NCBI RefSeq assembly: GCF_002563695.1
Contig: NZ_PDJI01000004.1
Location: 620,001 to 684,000, forward strand
Source of the DNA: Georgenia soli
GTDB taxonomy: Bacteria; Actinomycetota; Actinomycetes; Actinomycetales; Actinomycetaceae
Length of the DNA stretch: 64,000 nucleotides
Reading direction: 5' to 3'
Below, one piece after another: positions 26,980 through 36,191 of this stretch (positions within the stretch are counted from its first letter, which is position 1; every line of letters begins with the position of its first letter). The translations under genes were made by a program, and so were the position numbers. The notes below the pieces were generated by a model. That model saw only the letters and a list, made by a program, of their open reading frames with translations. It made no database searches and had not been told where the DNA came from.

Positions 26980-28607
26980 CAGCTGTGTCCTCCGGCGCGC
27001 TGCACCAGGGCGGCACGCACCTCTTCGCGGTCGTCCAGGTGGTGGTCCACGCCGGCGATCTCCTGCACGGTCTCGTGGCCGCGGCCGGCGACGAGCACCG
27101 TGTCGTCCTCGCCGGCCTCGAGGACAACCGTACGGATGGCCTCGCTCCGGCTCCCAATCTCACGCACCGTGGCGTCGGGCACATGGACGCGCGCCGCGGC
27201 GAGAACCTCGGCCCGGATCTGCTCGGCCGGCTCGTCGTGCGGGTCGTCGTCCGTGACGACGACGACGTCCGCGCCGTCGACCGCGACCCTGGCCATCTCG
27301 GGCCGCTTGGAGCGGTCGCGGGAGCCGGTGGCGCCGAAGACGAGCACCAGCCTGCCCTTCGTCGTCGGGCGCAGGGCGGCGAGCGCCTTGTCGAGCGCGC
27401 CGGGGTTGTGAGCGAAGTCGACGATCACGCGGGGCGCGTCGGCGAGCTGCTCCATGCGTCCGGGCACCTGCGGGCTCAGGCCGCCGGCGGCGGCGAGGGC
27501 GTCCCCGAGGGTGGCGGGGTCCACGCCGCTCTCCAGCACCATCGCGGCGGCCAGGGCGGCGTTGGCGACGTTGAAGTCGCCGGGCAGGCCGGTGCGGGTG
27601 CGCAGCGTCCGCCCGTCGCGGTGGACGAGGGTGAAGGCGGTGCCGGTGCCGTCCGCGGCCACCTCCCGCACCCGCCAGTCCGGGTCCTCGAACGTGCCGT
27701 CGTGGACGGCGAGGGTCACGACGGCGCCGGGGTGGACGGTCGCGGAGCGCTCCGCGAGCCGCCGGCCCCAGTCGTCGTCGACGAGCACCACACCGCGGCG
27801 CGAGCGGGCGGGGGTGAAGAGCTCCGCCTTGGCGTCGAAGTACTCGTCGAGGGTGGCGTGGAAGTCCAGGTGGTCCTGGGTGAGGTTGGTGAAGCCGGCG
27901 ACGTCGAAGACCACCGGGTCCACCCGGTGCAGGGCGAGGGCGTGGGAGGAGACCTCCATGACGAGGTCGTCCACCTCCTCCGCGACCATCGTCGCCAGGA
28001 GCGCCTGCAGGTCCGCGGGCTGCGGCGTCGTCAGGGTGGCCGGCACGGCGTGCTCGCCCACGCGCAGCTCGACGGTGCCGATGAGCCCGGTGCGCCGGCC
28101 GAGGGCACGGAGCGCGTGCTCGAGCATGAAGACGGTGGTGGTCTTGCCGTTCGTGCCCGTCACCGCGAAGGTGCCGAGGCGGTCCGCGGGGCGGTCGTAC
28201 AGCGTGGCGGCGAGCTCCCCCAGCAGGGCGGGGACGTCGTCGGCCACCAGCACCGGGACGCCGAGCGGGTCGTCGCCGGCGAGCAGCCGCTCGCCGGCGG
28301 GGTCGGTCAGGACCGCGGCGGCCCCCGCGTCGACCGCGGCCCGGGCGAACCGGGCGCCGTGCACGTGCCCGCCGGTGTGCGCGGCGAAGAGCTCCCCGCC
28401 GGCGATCTCCCGGTTGTCGGCGCGCACTCCCCGGACGGTCACGTCCGCCCACCCGGGCCCCCCGGCCCCCGCGACGGTGAGCGGGAACGGTCCCACCAGG
28501 TCACCGAGGCGGCGGGGCGGAGGCACAGCTGTACGCAGCTTCTGTCGGGAGGAGGTCACCGCCCCATTGTTGTCGTTCCCGGCGCCACGTCCATCCGGGG
28601 CGGTCAC
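26979..28607 (-). CDS. murE: UDP-MurNAc-L-alanyl-D-glutamate--diamino-acid ligase
   Basis: Mur ligase that adds the third stem-peptide residue. 542 aa. [20 protein letters not shown] is the substrate domain, [20 protein letters not shown] the ATP loop, K260 in YFDAKAELF the likely carbamylated lysine, and [13 protein letters not shown] the C-terminal domain. The residues at 454-457 are DDPH, where meso-DAP-adding MurE has DNPR, so L-Lys or L-Orn is the likelier substrate. The GTG at 28607 overlaps the ftsI stop (GTGA); GTG at 28559 is an alternative start. Confidence 0.95.
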   Translation of the reverse strand: MTAPDGRGAGNDNNGAVTSSRQKLRTAVPPPRRLGDLVGPFPLTVAGAGGPGWADVTVRGVRADNREIAGGELFAAHTGGHVHGARFARAAVDAGAAAVLTDPAGERLLAGDDPLGVPVLVADDVPALLGELAATLYDRPADRLGTFAVTGTNGKTTTVFMLEHALRALGRRTGLIGTVELRVGEHAVPATLTTPQPADLQALLATMVAEEVDDLVMEVSSHALALHRVDPVVFDVAGFTNLTQDHLDFHATLDEYFDAKAELFTPARSRRGVVLVDDDWGRRLAERSATVHPGAVVTLAVHDGTFEDPDWRVREVAADGTGTAFTLVHRDGRTLRTRTGLPGDFNVANAALAAAMVLESGVDPATLGDALAAAGGLSPQVPGRMEQLADAPRVIVDFAHNPGALDKALAALRPTTKGRLVLVFGATGSRDRSKRPEMARVAVDGADVVVVTDDDPHDEPAEQIRAEVLAAARVHVPDATVREIGSRSEAIRTVVLEAGEDDTVLVAGRGHETVQEIAGVDHHLDDREEVRAALVQRAGGHS

Positions 28608-30382
28608 TGCCCCGACTCGAGCGGGAGGTCCGGCGTCGGCTCGGTCGACGGCGGGACGCCCATGTCACGCAGGGCGAAGCCCATGACCTCGCTGAAGGTC
28701 GGGCCGGCGACGGTGCCGCCGTAGGAGGTGCCCGCGCCGCGGTAGACGACGACGCCGACGGCCACCCGCGGGTTCTCCGCCGGTGCCACGCCCACGTAGG
28801 AGCCGAGCCGGTTGGAGAGCCCGCCGGCCGCGTCGAGAATCTCGGCGGTGCCGGTCTTGGCGGCGACGCGGTACCCGTCGACCGCGCCCTGGGGGCCCGT
28901 GCCGCCCTTCTGCACGACGGACTCCATCATGGCGAGCATCGTGTCCGCGGTCTCCTCGCTGAGCACCTGCTCGCCGGGGCCGACCTCGGTGGGGCTGAAC
29001 TGCCCGTCGCCGTCGGTGGTGCCGTCGACGATGTGCGGGTCGACCCGGACGCCGCCGTTGCCGAGGGTGGCCACCATGGAGGTGTTCTGCAGGAGCGTCA
29101 CCGACATGCCCTGCCCGAACATCGTGGTGTAGCGGGTGCGGCCGTCCCAGTCGTCCGGGTCCCGCACCACGCCGGCCGCCTCGCCGGGCAGCTCGACGCC
29201 GGTGGTCCGGCCGAAGCCGAGGCCCCGCAGCAGGTTGAACCGGTCGCGGTCGTCGACCATGTCACCGATCTGCACGGTGGCCGTGTTCGAGGACATCTGC
29301 AGCGCGCCCGTGGTGGTGAGGTGGCGGGTCTCGTGCGGGCTGTTGTCGCGGAAGGTCTGCCCGTTGGGCATGGTCAGGGTGTCCGGCACGGTGAACGCGG
29401 TGGTCGCGTCGATCTTGCCCTGCTCCAGCGCGAGCGCGAAGGTGGGCAGCTTGCCCGTGGAGCCGGGCTCGTAGGGGCTCGAGACGGCACGGGAGCCGCG
29501 GTCCTCGGGCGCCCAGTCCTGGTAGTTGCCCGGGTCGACGCTGCCGGAGTCGGCCAGGGCCAGGATGCGGCCGGTGCCGATCTCCTCGACGACGACGGCG
29601 CCCCAGGCACCCCCGTGCTTCTCGACGGCCTCGTCGATGCTGCGCTGGGCGACGTGCTGGAGGTCGCGGTCGATCGTGGTGTGGACGGTGTGCCCCTGGA
29701 CCGCGGGCACCTCCTCGCGGTGGCCGGTGGGGATGACCTGCCCGGTGGCGCCGATCTCGACGGTGAGGGAGCCGTCCTTCCCGGTCAGCACGTCGTCCAT
29801 GGTCAGCTCGAGGCCGGCGAGGCCGTGCCGGTCGCGCCCGACGTAGCCGATGATGTTGCCGGCAGTGCTGCCGTTGGGGTAGATCCGCGCCGTCGTCTCC
29901 TCCGGCTCGATGCCGGGGATGTTCAGGGCGTCGATCTCGCGCCACTGCTCCGGGGTCAGGCCCTTGGCGAGGTAGACGAACGTCGAGTCCCCCACCATCT
30001 GGGCGCCGAGCTCGGCCTTGTCGCGGTCGAGCAGGGGGGCGAGCACCTCCGCCGCGGCGGCGGCGCCGGTGGAGAGGACCTCACCGGTCTCCTCGTCCTT
30101 CAGTTCGTAGTTGCGCACCCGGAGCTGGTTGACGCCCACGTTGTACCGCTCGACGGAGGTGGCAAGGATCTCGCCGTCGCTGTCGACGATGTCGCCGCGG
30201 GGGGCGCGGATGGGCGACGTGCGCGTGCGGTCCTCCCGCGCCTGGTCGGCCAGCTCCTGGCCCTGGAAGGCCTGGACGTAGACCAGCCGGCCGCTGAAGA
30301 CGAGCAGGACGGTCAGGACGAGGACGAGGATGGCCTGCCGACGCAGCCGCGGGCCGCGCAGCGCGGCGTTCCTCGCGCTCAT
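28604..30382 (-). CDS. ftsI: septal transpeptidase FtsI (class B PBP3)
   Basis: Divisome D,D-transpeptidase that cross-links septal peptidoglycan. 592 aa. One membrane anchor, QAILVLVLTVLLVFSGRLVYVQAF (about 16-39), then the PBP dimerisation region containing RAPRGDIVDSDGEILA. Transpeptidase motifs: SxxK as S308-T-G-K311, SxN as S364-S-N366, and KTG at 509-511. No PASTA domains. Overlaps ftsL (ATGA) upstream and murE (GTGA) downstream. The upstream open frame is discarded because the ATG at 30382 gives the expected short cytoplasmic tail. Confidence 0.96.
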   Translation of the reverse strand: MSARNAALRGPRLRRQAILVLVLTVLLVFSGRLVYVQAFQGQELADQAREDRTRTSPIRAPRGDIVDSDGEILATSVERYNVGVNQLRVRNYELKDEETGEVLSTGAAAAAEVLAPLLDRDKAELGAQMVGDSTFVYLAKGLTPEQWREIDALNIPGIEPEETTARIYPNGSTAGNIIGYVGRDRHGLAGLELTMDDVLTGKDGSLTVEIGATGQVIPTGHREEVPAVQGHTVHTTIDRDLQHVAQRSIDEAVEKHGGAWGAVVVEEIGTGRILALADSGSVDPGNYQDWAPEDRGSRAVSSPYEPGSTGKLPTFALALEQGKIDATTAFTVPDTLTMPNGQTFRDNSPHETRHLTTTGALQMSSNTATVQIGDMVDDRDRFNLLRGLGFGRTTGVELPGEAAGVVRDPDDWDGRTRYTTMFGQGMSVTLLQNTSMVATLGNGGVRVDPHIVDGTTDGDGQFSPTEVGPGEQVLSEETADTMLAMMESVVQKGGTGPQGAVDGYRVAAKTGTAEILDAAGGLSNRLGSYVGVAPAENPRVAVGVVVYRGAGTSYGGTVAGPTFSEVMGFALRDMGVPPSTEPTPDLPLESGQ

Positions 30383-30761
30383 CCCTCGTCCTCCGCCCCC
30401 AGGATGCTGCCATCGGCCAGTAGCACGAAGCGGATGTCCTCGGCCGGGACCATGCCCAGCTCCTTGGCCCGCTCCTCGAGAGCCGCCGGCGACCCGGCCT
30501 GCTCGACCTGGGCGCGCAGGGAGGCCTCGCCCTCGTCGAGCCTGTTCAGGGCCACCTGCTTGTCGTGGATCTCGTAGGAGGTCGCCGCCATCTGGGTGTT
30601 GAGCAGGAGGACCCCGAGCAGCGCACCACCGAGGACCGCCGCGCACAGGAGGAGGAACGGGACGACGCTGCGCGCGGGGGCCGGACTGGGCACCACCTCC
30701 AGGCGTGGCCGCCACGACGGGCGTGGCGCGGTCGCTCTGGTCGCGCGTGCGGTTGCAGCGC

Positions 30762-30765
<4 letters not shown>
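30379..30765 (-). CDS. ftsL: FtsL-like divisome protein
   Basis: A 128-aa bitopic protein in the ftsL position between rsmH and ftsI. A basic N-terminus of about 30 residues precedes one membrane helix ([28 protein letters not shown]) and a short periplasmic coiled coil ([46 protein letters not shown]). FtsL sequences are poorly conserved, so the call rests on position, topology and the [12 protein letters not shown] segment typical of actinobacterial FtsL. The ATG overlaps rsmH (ATGA). Confidence 0.88.
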
Positions 30766-31778
<1,013 letters not shown>

Positions 31779-31869
31779 GCGGTGCTCCTGGTCCGTTCGG
31801 GTCGTGGGTGGTGCTGGTGAGTGTCTGGTCGGGGGCCCTCCACCGCCCGACCAGGACTCCCTCCGCCTG

Positions 31870-31896
31870 CTCTGACGCCGGGGAAGTGCGTCAGAG
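31870..31896. other. hairpin in the mraZ-rsmH leader
   Basis: A perfect 9-bp inverted repeat, CTCTGACGC / GCGTCAGAG, with a 9-nt loop, inside the 184-nt region between mraZ and rsmH. No U-run follows. It could be an attenuator, a processing site or an mRNA stability element between mraZ and the rest of the operon. Confidence 0.5.
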
Positions 31897-31962
31897 TCGC
31901 GGTGAGAGACCTCGTCGTGCGGGGGTGGTGCCGGATCGGTTCGAACGGGAGCGTGGGGTACC

Positions 31963-32394
31963 TCAGAAGAGACCGGGGACCACCTCCTCCGCCGTCTCGG
32001 CGAAGGCCTGCTCCTGCTCGGCCAGGTACGTCTCCCACGCCGCCGCGTCCCAGATCTCGATCCGGGTACCGGCGCCGATCACGGCCAGGTCCCGCGTGAG
32101 CCCGGCGTACTGGCGCAGCGCCGAGGGGATCGTGATGCGGCCCTGCTTGTCCGGGACCTCGTCGGTGGCGCCGGAGAGGAAGACACGCAGGTAGTCGCGG
32201 GCCTGCTTGCTGGTGACGGGGGCCTGTCGCAGCCGGGAGTGCATGTCCTCGAACTCCCGCATGGGGAAGACGTAGAGGCACCGCTCCTGGCCGCGGGTGA
32301 GGACGATGCCGCCCGCCAGCTCCTCGCGGAACTTGGCGGGAAGGATGAGGCGCCCCTTGTCGTCGAGACGAGGTGCGTGAGTACCCAGGAACAC
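31963..32394 (-). CDS. mraZ: transcriptional regulator MraZ
   Basis: Ring-shaped AbrB-like DNA-binding protein that controls the dcw operon, first gene of the cluster. 143 aa, the standard length. Two SpoVT-AbrB repeats, each with the DxxxR signature: [25 protein letters not shown] and [24 protein letters not shown]. The GTG at 32394 has AGGTG 5 nt upstream and yields VFLGTHAP. Two TGG[A/G]G boxes 10 bp apart overlap a putative -10 in front of it, consistent with autorepression. A large tandem array of similar boxes lies about 350 bp further upstream. Confidence 0.96.
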   Translation of the reverse strand: MFLGTHAPRLDDKGRLILPAKFREELAGGIVLTRGQERCLYVFPMREFEDMHSRLRQAPVTSKQARDYLRVFLSGATDEVPDKQGRITIPSALRQYAGLTRDLAVIGAGTRIEIWDAAAWETYLAEQEQAFAETAEEVVPGLF

Positions 32395-32420
32395 ATCGGC
32401 ACCTCCCCTCCTTCTCCGCT

Positions 32421-32449
32421 CGCCACCAGTGGGCCCCACATTACTCCAC
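32421..32449 (-). promoter_or_regulatory. mraZ: mraZ promoter with MraZ-type operator boxes
   Basis: On the minus strand GTGGAG (32444-32449) and GTGGGG (32434-32439) are direct repeats with a 4-nt gap, i.e. a 10-bp period as in known MraZ operators (TGGGN repeats with 5-nt spacers in E. coli). A third, GTGGCG (32421-32426), is out of phase by 3 bp. A putative -10, TAATGT (32438-32443), lies across the first two boxes. Confidence 0.6.
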
Positions 32450-32746
32450 TTCCCTCCCCTGCGCAGGAGTTTGTGGGCACTTCTTGCAGATTCGGCACGC
32501 GAAATCGCAGGTGAACGCTGGTGGGGCAGGGTGGAGGGAAAAACAACGCCGGCGCCCGGTGCTGGCGTCCGCAGTGGCGGCCTCGTGCGAGCGACGGGAG
32601 GGCGGCCTCGCCCGGATCGACAACGTCCTGACTCCACCGGCGCGAAAGGTCCACCGGCGGGGCGACGAGGTTGCCGTTCTGGTCAGATTCCGGCGCTCGA
32701 CGAACCATTTCGGCCAGCTCGTCCGGCGTTCGTGAGAGGAGCACCC

Positions 32747-33120
32747 GGCCGGTGGAGCGGAGTGGAGACCGGCCGGTGGAGCGGAGTGGGGGCCGCCCGG
32801 TGGAGCGAAGTGGAGACCGCCCGGTGGAGCGGAGTGGAGACCGCCCGGTGGAGCGGAGTGGAGACCGCCCGGTGGAGCGGAGTGGGGACCGCCCGGTGGA
32901 GCGGAGTGGAGACCGCCCGGTGGAGCGGCGTGGAGACCGGCCGGTGGGGCGAAGTGGAGACCGGCCGGTGGAGCGGAGTGGGGACCGGCCGGTGGGGCGA
33001 AGTGGAGACCGGCCGGTGGAGCGAAGTGGAGACCGCCCGGTGGAGCGGCGTGGAGACCGCCCGGTGGAGCGAAGTGGAGACCGGCCGGTGGAGCGAAGTG
33101 GAGACCGCCCGGTGGGGCTA
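32747..33120. repeat. 24-bp tandem array (about 15.6 units) of paired GTGG[A/G]G boxes upstream of the dcw operon
   Basis: Fifteen full units and one degenerate unit, first hexamer at 32752 and then every 24 bp to 33112. Each full unit reads GTGG[A/G]G, 4 nt (CGGA, CGAA or CGGC), GTGG[A/G]G, 8 nt. All variation inside the hexamers is A/G at position 5. All reading frames are open because the unit is a multiple of 3 and lacks stops, but no SD or known protein is evident. This fills most of the 841-bp gap between mraZ and the DUF3040 gene. I see nothing recognisable in 32450-32746. Confidence 0.95.
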
Positions 33121-33181
33121 GGTGACGTCCCCGCCGGCAGTCACGCTGACGACGACCGGCGCCCGCCCGGAGAACGAGCAA

Positions 33182-33203
33182 CCCGTGACCGTCCGGTCAC
33201 GGG
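33182..33203 (-). terminator. hairpin downstream of the DUF3040 gene
   Basis: A perfect 9-bp stem, CCCGTGACC / GGTCACGGG, with a 4-nt loop, 33 bp beyond the DUF3040 stop. A short T-containing stretch follows on the minus strand. It separates DUF3040 transcription from the tandem array. Confidence 0.6.
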
Positions 33204-33235
33204 CTGTGTCAGCGAGATGAACGACGAGTGGGGCG

Positions 33236-33616
33236 TCAGCGCCCGCGCTCCTCGTTGCGCCGGTTCCACCGGTCCTCCTGACGCTGCATGAACCCGGCGG
33301 ACGGGGCCTTGCCCCCCGGACGGCGAACGCCGCCGCGGCCGCCGCCCTTGGTCGCGCCGCCGCGCGGGCCGGTGATCGCGAGCATGACGCCACCGAGCAT
33401 CGCCAGGAACCCGAGCACGCCCAGCCAGACGTAGCCAGTCGCGACACCGCCGACCAGGCCGCCGAGGCCGACCAGGAAGAGGAGGACGCCCAGGCTGAGC
33501 CTGCGCACGTTCGGCCGCGGCTTGTCGGCGAGCGTGTTGGCGAGCTTGGGGTCGTCGGAGCGCAGCTGCTGCTCCATCTGCTGGAGCATCCGCTGCTCAT
33601 ATTCGGAGAGAGGCAT
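33236..33616 (-). CDS. DUF3040 membrane protein
   Basis: A 126-aa actinobacterial protein. The N-terminus PLSEYEQRMLQQMEQQLRSDDPKLANTL is the DUF3040 signature. Two hydrophobic segments follow (LSLGVLLFLVGLGGLVGGVATGYVWLGVLGFLAMLGGVMLAIT), then a Gly/Arg-rich tail ending ERGR. Function unknown; the family commonly sits next to dinB or the mraZ region in actinobacteria. The ATG at 33616 has GGAGG 4 nt upstream. Confidence 0.9.
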   Translation of the reverse strand: MPLSEYEQRMLQQMEQQLRSDDPKLANTLADKPRPNVRRLSLGVLLFLVGLGGLVGGVATGYVWLGVLGFLAMLGGVMLAITGPRGGATKGGGRGGVRRPGGKAPSAGFMQRQEDRWNRRNEERGR

Positions 33617-33664
33617 TGGACCTCCAGTCTCGCCACGAGACCGCCTGTCACTGGCGGTATGGGA

Positions 33665-34921
33665 TCAGGATAGGTCTCCGGAGGCGCTGTTGAAAGCGGA
33701 GTGCCGTTTGTTGTCGAGCAACGTGGCCGGACGCACGACCTGGGAGCCGAACCGGGCCCTCACACCGTCCATGGCGCGCTCCGCGAGCGCCCTTTGCGGG
33801 TCGTCGTCGAGGGCGCCCTGCACGCCCGTGGTCGCGGCCGGCGCGAGTCGCTCCGCCCGGACGCCCAGCAGCCGGACACCGGCCGTCGGGATGTCGACGC
33901 CGGCGAGCAGGGCCCGGGCGGCGGCGTTGATGTCGTGCGCGAGGTCGGTGGGCGCTTGAAGGGTGCGGGAGCGGCTCAGGGTGGTGAAGTCCGCGTGGCG
34001 GACCTTGATCGCGACCGTCCACGCGACCATCTCCTCCGCGCGCAGGCGCGCGGCGCACTCGTGCGCCTGGCGCAGCAGCATCTTCTCCAGGTGCGCCCGG
34101 TCGGTGACGTCCTCGGCGAACGTCGTCTCCGTGCCGACGGACTTCTCCACCCGCGTCGGCTGGACCTGGCGCGCGTCCCTGCCCCACGCCAGCTCGTGGA
34201 GCCGCTGCCCCGCGGCCACCCCCAGGGTCTGGTGCAGCACCGTGACGGGCGTGGCCGCCAGCTGGGCCACGGTCTCGATCCCGTGCCGCTCGAGCGCCTC
34301 CTGGGTCTTCTCCCCCACCCCCCACAGCGCCCCGACCGGGAGCGAGTGGAGGAACGGCACCGTGGCGTCGGCCGGCACGAGGAGCAGACCGTCGGGCTTG
34401 GCGTGCGTCGAGGCGAGCTTGGCCACGTGCTTGCTGGCGGCGACGCCCACGGAGGCGGGGACGCCGCACCGCCGGTGCACCTCCTGCCGGACCCAGCGGG
34501 CGATCTCGACCGGCCGCCCCATGCGCCGCACCGCGCCTGCGACGTCGAGGAACGCCTCGTCGATGCTCACCTGCTCCATGACGGGGGTGACCTCGGACAG
34601 CACCGACATGACCTCGCGCGAGACCTCGCCGTAACGGTCGTGCCGGCCGGGCAGCACCACCGCCTGCGGGCACAGGATCTTCGCCCGCGCGGCGGGCATC
34701 GCGGAGTGGACGCCGAAGGCCCGGGCCTCGTAGCTCGCGGCCGCCACCACGCCCCGGTGGTCACCACCGACGATGACGGGCCGGCCGCGAAGCTCGGGAC
34801 GGTCGAGCAGCTCGACGGAGACGAAGAAGGCGTCCATGTCGACGTGGAGGATGGTGCAGCCGGTGTCGTCCTCGCCCCAGGACCGTCTGGCCGCGGCGCT
34901 GCGGGGAGCTCTGCTCACCAC
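33665..34921 (-). CDS. dinB: DNA polymerase IV (Y-family translesion polymerase)
   Basis: Error-prone lesion-bypass polymerase, 418 aa. Catalytic motifs: ILHVDMDAFFVSVELLDRPELRGRPVIVGG and SIDEAFLDVAGA, with the steric-gate region FFVSVE. Thumb segment VGVAASKHVAKLASTHAKPDGLL and the little-finger domain follow (KSVGTETTFAEDV...). No QLSLF-like clamp peptide is evident at the C-terminus. Two GTG codons at 34921 and 34918 follow GAGAGGGG; either may start. No LexA box was seen in the 42-bp divergent intergenic region. Confidence 0.93.
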   Translation of the reverse strand: MVSRAPRSAAARRSWGEDDTGCTILHVDMDAFFVSVELLDRPELRGRPVIVGGDHRGVVAAASYEARAFGVHSAMPAARAKILCPQAVVLPGRHDRYGEVSREVMSVLSEVTPVMEQVSIDEAFLDVAGAVRRMGRPVEIARWVRQEVHRRCGVPASVGVAASKHVAKLASTHAKPDGLLLVPADATVPFLHSLPVGALWGVGEKTQEALERHGIETVAQLAATPVTVLHQTLGVAAGQRLHELAWGRDARQVQPTRVEKSVGTETTFAEDVTDRAHLEKMLLRQAHECAARLRAEEMVAWTVAIKVRHADFTTLSRSRTLQAPTDLAHDINAAARALLAGVDIPTAGVRLLGVRAERLAPAATTGVQGALDDDPQRALAERAMDGVRARFGSQVVRPATLLDNKRHSAFNSASGDLS

Positions 34922-34951
34922 GCACCCCCTCTCGCCGGCCAGGTCCCAGGT

Positions 34952-34957
34952 TAACGT
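34952..34957 (+). promoter_or_regulatory. -10 element of leaderless promoter, overlapping a divergent dinB -10
   Basis: TAACGT, 6 nt, GTG of the spermidine-synthase-like gene. On the other strand the overlapping TTAACC could serve as the dinB -10, so the two promoters would compete for RNA polymerase. Confidence 0.5.
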
Positions 34958-34963
34958 GGCCGG

Positions 34964-35863
34964 GTGCCAGACCGCCGTCGTCGTCCCGCCCCCGCCGCAA
35001 CGAGAGCAGCCGAGCTGCCGACCGAGACCGTCGAGACCTCGCTCGGGACGGCGAGCCTCCGCCGGGACCCCGGTGCCCCGCACCGGGTGACGCTGATGCT
35101 CGGCAGCACCGAGAGCTCCTCGCTCGACCTCGACGACCCCGGCTACCTCGAGTTCGAGTACATGCAGCAGATGGCTGTCGTCATCGACGCCGCCCGGCCC
35201 GCCGGGCCCCTGCGTGCGCTCCACCTCGGAGCGGCGGGGTGTGCCTTTCCTCGCGCCCTGGATGCCCGCCGTCCCGGCTCGACCCAGCTGGCCGTGGAGC
35301 TCGACGAGAAGCTCGCGGCCCTGGTGCGCGAGTGGTTCGACCTGCCCCGCGCCCCGCGCCTGCGCATCCGCACGGGGGATGCCCGCGCCGTCACGGCCGC
35401 CCAGCGGACCGGCACCTGGGAGGTGGTGGTCCGCGACGTGTTCCACCATGCCGAGGTACCCCGTCACGTCCGCACGCTCGAGGCGGCCGCCGACGTGCAC
35501 CGGGCGCTCGTGCCGGGCGGCCTCTACCTGCTGAACCTCACCGACCACCCGCCGCTGCAGAAGGCGCGCATGGAGGTCGCGACGCTCCAGCAGGTGTTCG
35601 CGCACGTGCAGCTGGTGGCAGACCCCGCCATCCTGCGCGGACGGCGTTACGGCAACGTGGTGCTCGCCGCCTCTGACCACCCGCTCCCGGTGACGGAGGT
35701 CGAGCGGGGCCTGCGGCGGCTGCCCCTGCCGGTGCGTCTGCTCCACGGTGAGGAGCTCGACGCCTTCCGGGGGACGGTGCAGCCGGTGCTCGACCCGCAG
35801 GCCGACGGCGAGGCTCCCGACGGCGACGCGGCCGTGACGCCGAGGACGACGCCGCCCCGCTGA
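34964..35863 (+). CDS. spermidine synthase-like methyltransferase-fold protein
   Basis: A 299-aa protein of the polyamine-synthase/SAM-binding fold. GYLEFEYMQQMAVVIDAARPAGPLRALHLGAAGCAFPRALDARRPGSTQLAVELDEKLAALVREWFDLP matches the N-terminal half of SpeE-like proteins. TGDARAVTAAQRTGTWEVVVRDVF stands where SpeE has its catalytic DxxD region. The putrescine-binding tyrosines are not evident, so true spermidine synthesis is uncertain. The start is GTG at 34964 at leaderless spacing from TAACGT. Divergent from dinB. Confidence 0.75.
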   Translation: MPDRRRRPAPAATRAAELPTETVETSLGTASLRRDPGAPHRVTLMLGSTESSSLDLDDPGYLEFEYMQQMAVVIDAARPAGPLRALHLGAAGCAFPRALDARRPGSTQLAVELDEKLAALVREWFDLPRAPRLRIRTGDARAVTAAQRTGTWEVVVRDVFHHAEVPRHVRTLEAAADVHRALVPGGLYLLNLTDHPPLQKARMEVATLQQVFAHVQLVADPAILRGRRYGNVVLAASDHPLPVTEVERGLRRLPLPVRLLHGEELDAFRGTVQPVLDPQADGEAPDGDAAVTPRTTPPR

Positions 35864-35876
35864 GCGGGGGGACGAG

Positions 35877-35910
35877 CGACGGGCCCGCACCATCAGGTGC
35901 GGGCCCGTCG
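35877..35910. terminator. bidirectional terminator hairpin
   Basis: A perfect 15-bp inverted repeat (CGACGGGCCCGCACC and its complement) around the loop ATCA, between the convergent spermidine-synthase-like gene and cspA. Confidence 0.85.
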
Positions 35911-35936
35911 GGATGGCCGGACCACCGGCCGTGAGG

Positions 35937-36143
35937 TCAGAGAGCGCGGACGTTCTCGGCCTGGGGGCCCTTCGGGCCCTGGGTGATCTCGAACTCGACC
36001 CGCTGCGCGTCCTCGAGCGAGCGGTAGCCGTCGGACTGGATCGCCGAGTAGTGGACGAACACGTCGGGGGCGTTGCCACCGTCCTGCTCGATGAAGCCGT
36101 AACCCTTCTCAGCGTTGAACCACTTCACGGTTCCCTGTGCCAT
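35937..36143 (-). CDS. cspA: cold-shock protein (CspA family)
   Basis: A 68-aa single OB-fold RNA chaperone. RNP-1 is KGYGFI and RNP-2 is VFVHYSAI, within [35 protein letters not shown]. It binds single-stranded RNA and prevents secondary structure. The ATG at 36143 is preceded by AAGGA about 10 nt upstream. The 5' region contains a GC-rich hairpin (36171-36191), so the mRNA leader is long and structured, as is usual for cold-shock genes. Convergent with the spermidine-synthase-like gene. Confidence 0.96.
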   Translation of the reverse strand: MAQGTVKWFNAEKGYGFIEQDGGNAPDVFVHYSAIQSDGYRSLEDAQRVEFEITQGPKGPQAENVRAL

Positions 36144-36170
36144 CTTGCTGTGTCCTTCCGGGACGTCGGT

Positions 36171-36191
36171 GGGCCCGCCTCGTGCGGGCCC
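36171..36191 (-). other. hairpin in the cspA 5' leader
   Basis: GGGCCCGC / GCGGGCCC with a 5-nt loop, 28 nt upstream of the cspA ATG. The remainder of the 291-bp cspA/MFS gap (to 36434) shows no other clear element. Possible mRNA thermosensor or stability element. Confidence 0.5.

Noticed and set aside
31930..31955. T-arm-like GGTTCGAAC, considered as part of a tRNA
   Set aside because: The flanking bases do not pair as a T-stem and no acceptor or anticodon arm is present.
31930..31955. GTTCGAAC palindrome considered as a LexA box before rsmH
   Set aside because: The SOS box is TCGAAC-N4-GTTCGA; the half-sites here are in the wrong order and lack the 4-nt spacer.
32747..33120. CRISPR array
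   Set aside because: Units are head-to-tail with no unique spacers and no cas genes nearby.
33182..33203. Hairpin considered as an operator
   Set aside because: Its position just after the DUF3040 stop and its GC-rich stem favour a terminator.
32671..33291. Long open frame through the tandem array encoding RPVERSGD octapeptide repeats (and an antisense frame with PAGLHFAP repeats)
   Set aside because: The 24-bp unit is a multiple of 3 without stop codons, so several frames are open by construction. No SD or known domain is present, and variable sites are split between silent and replacing changes, so there is no sign of protein-level selection.
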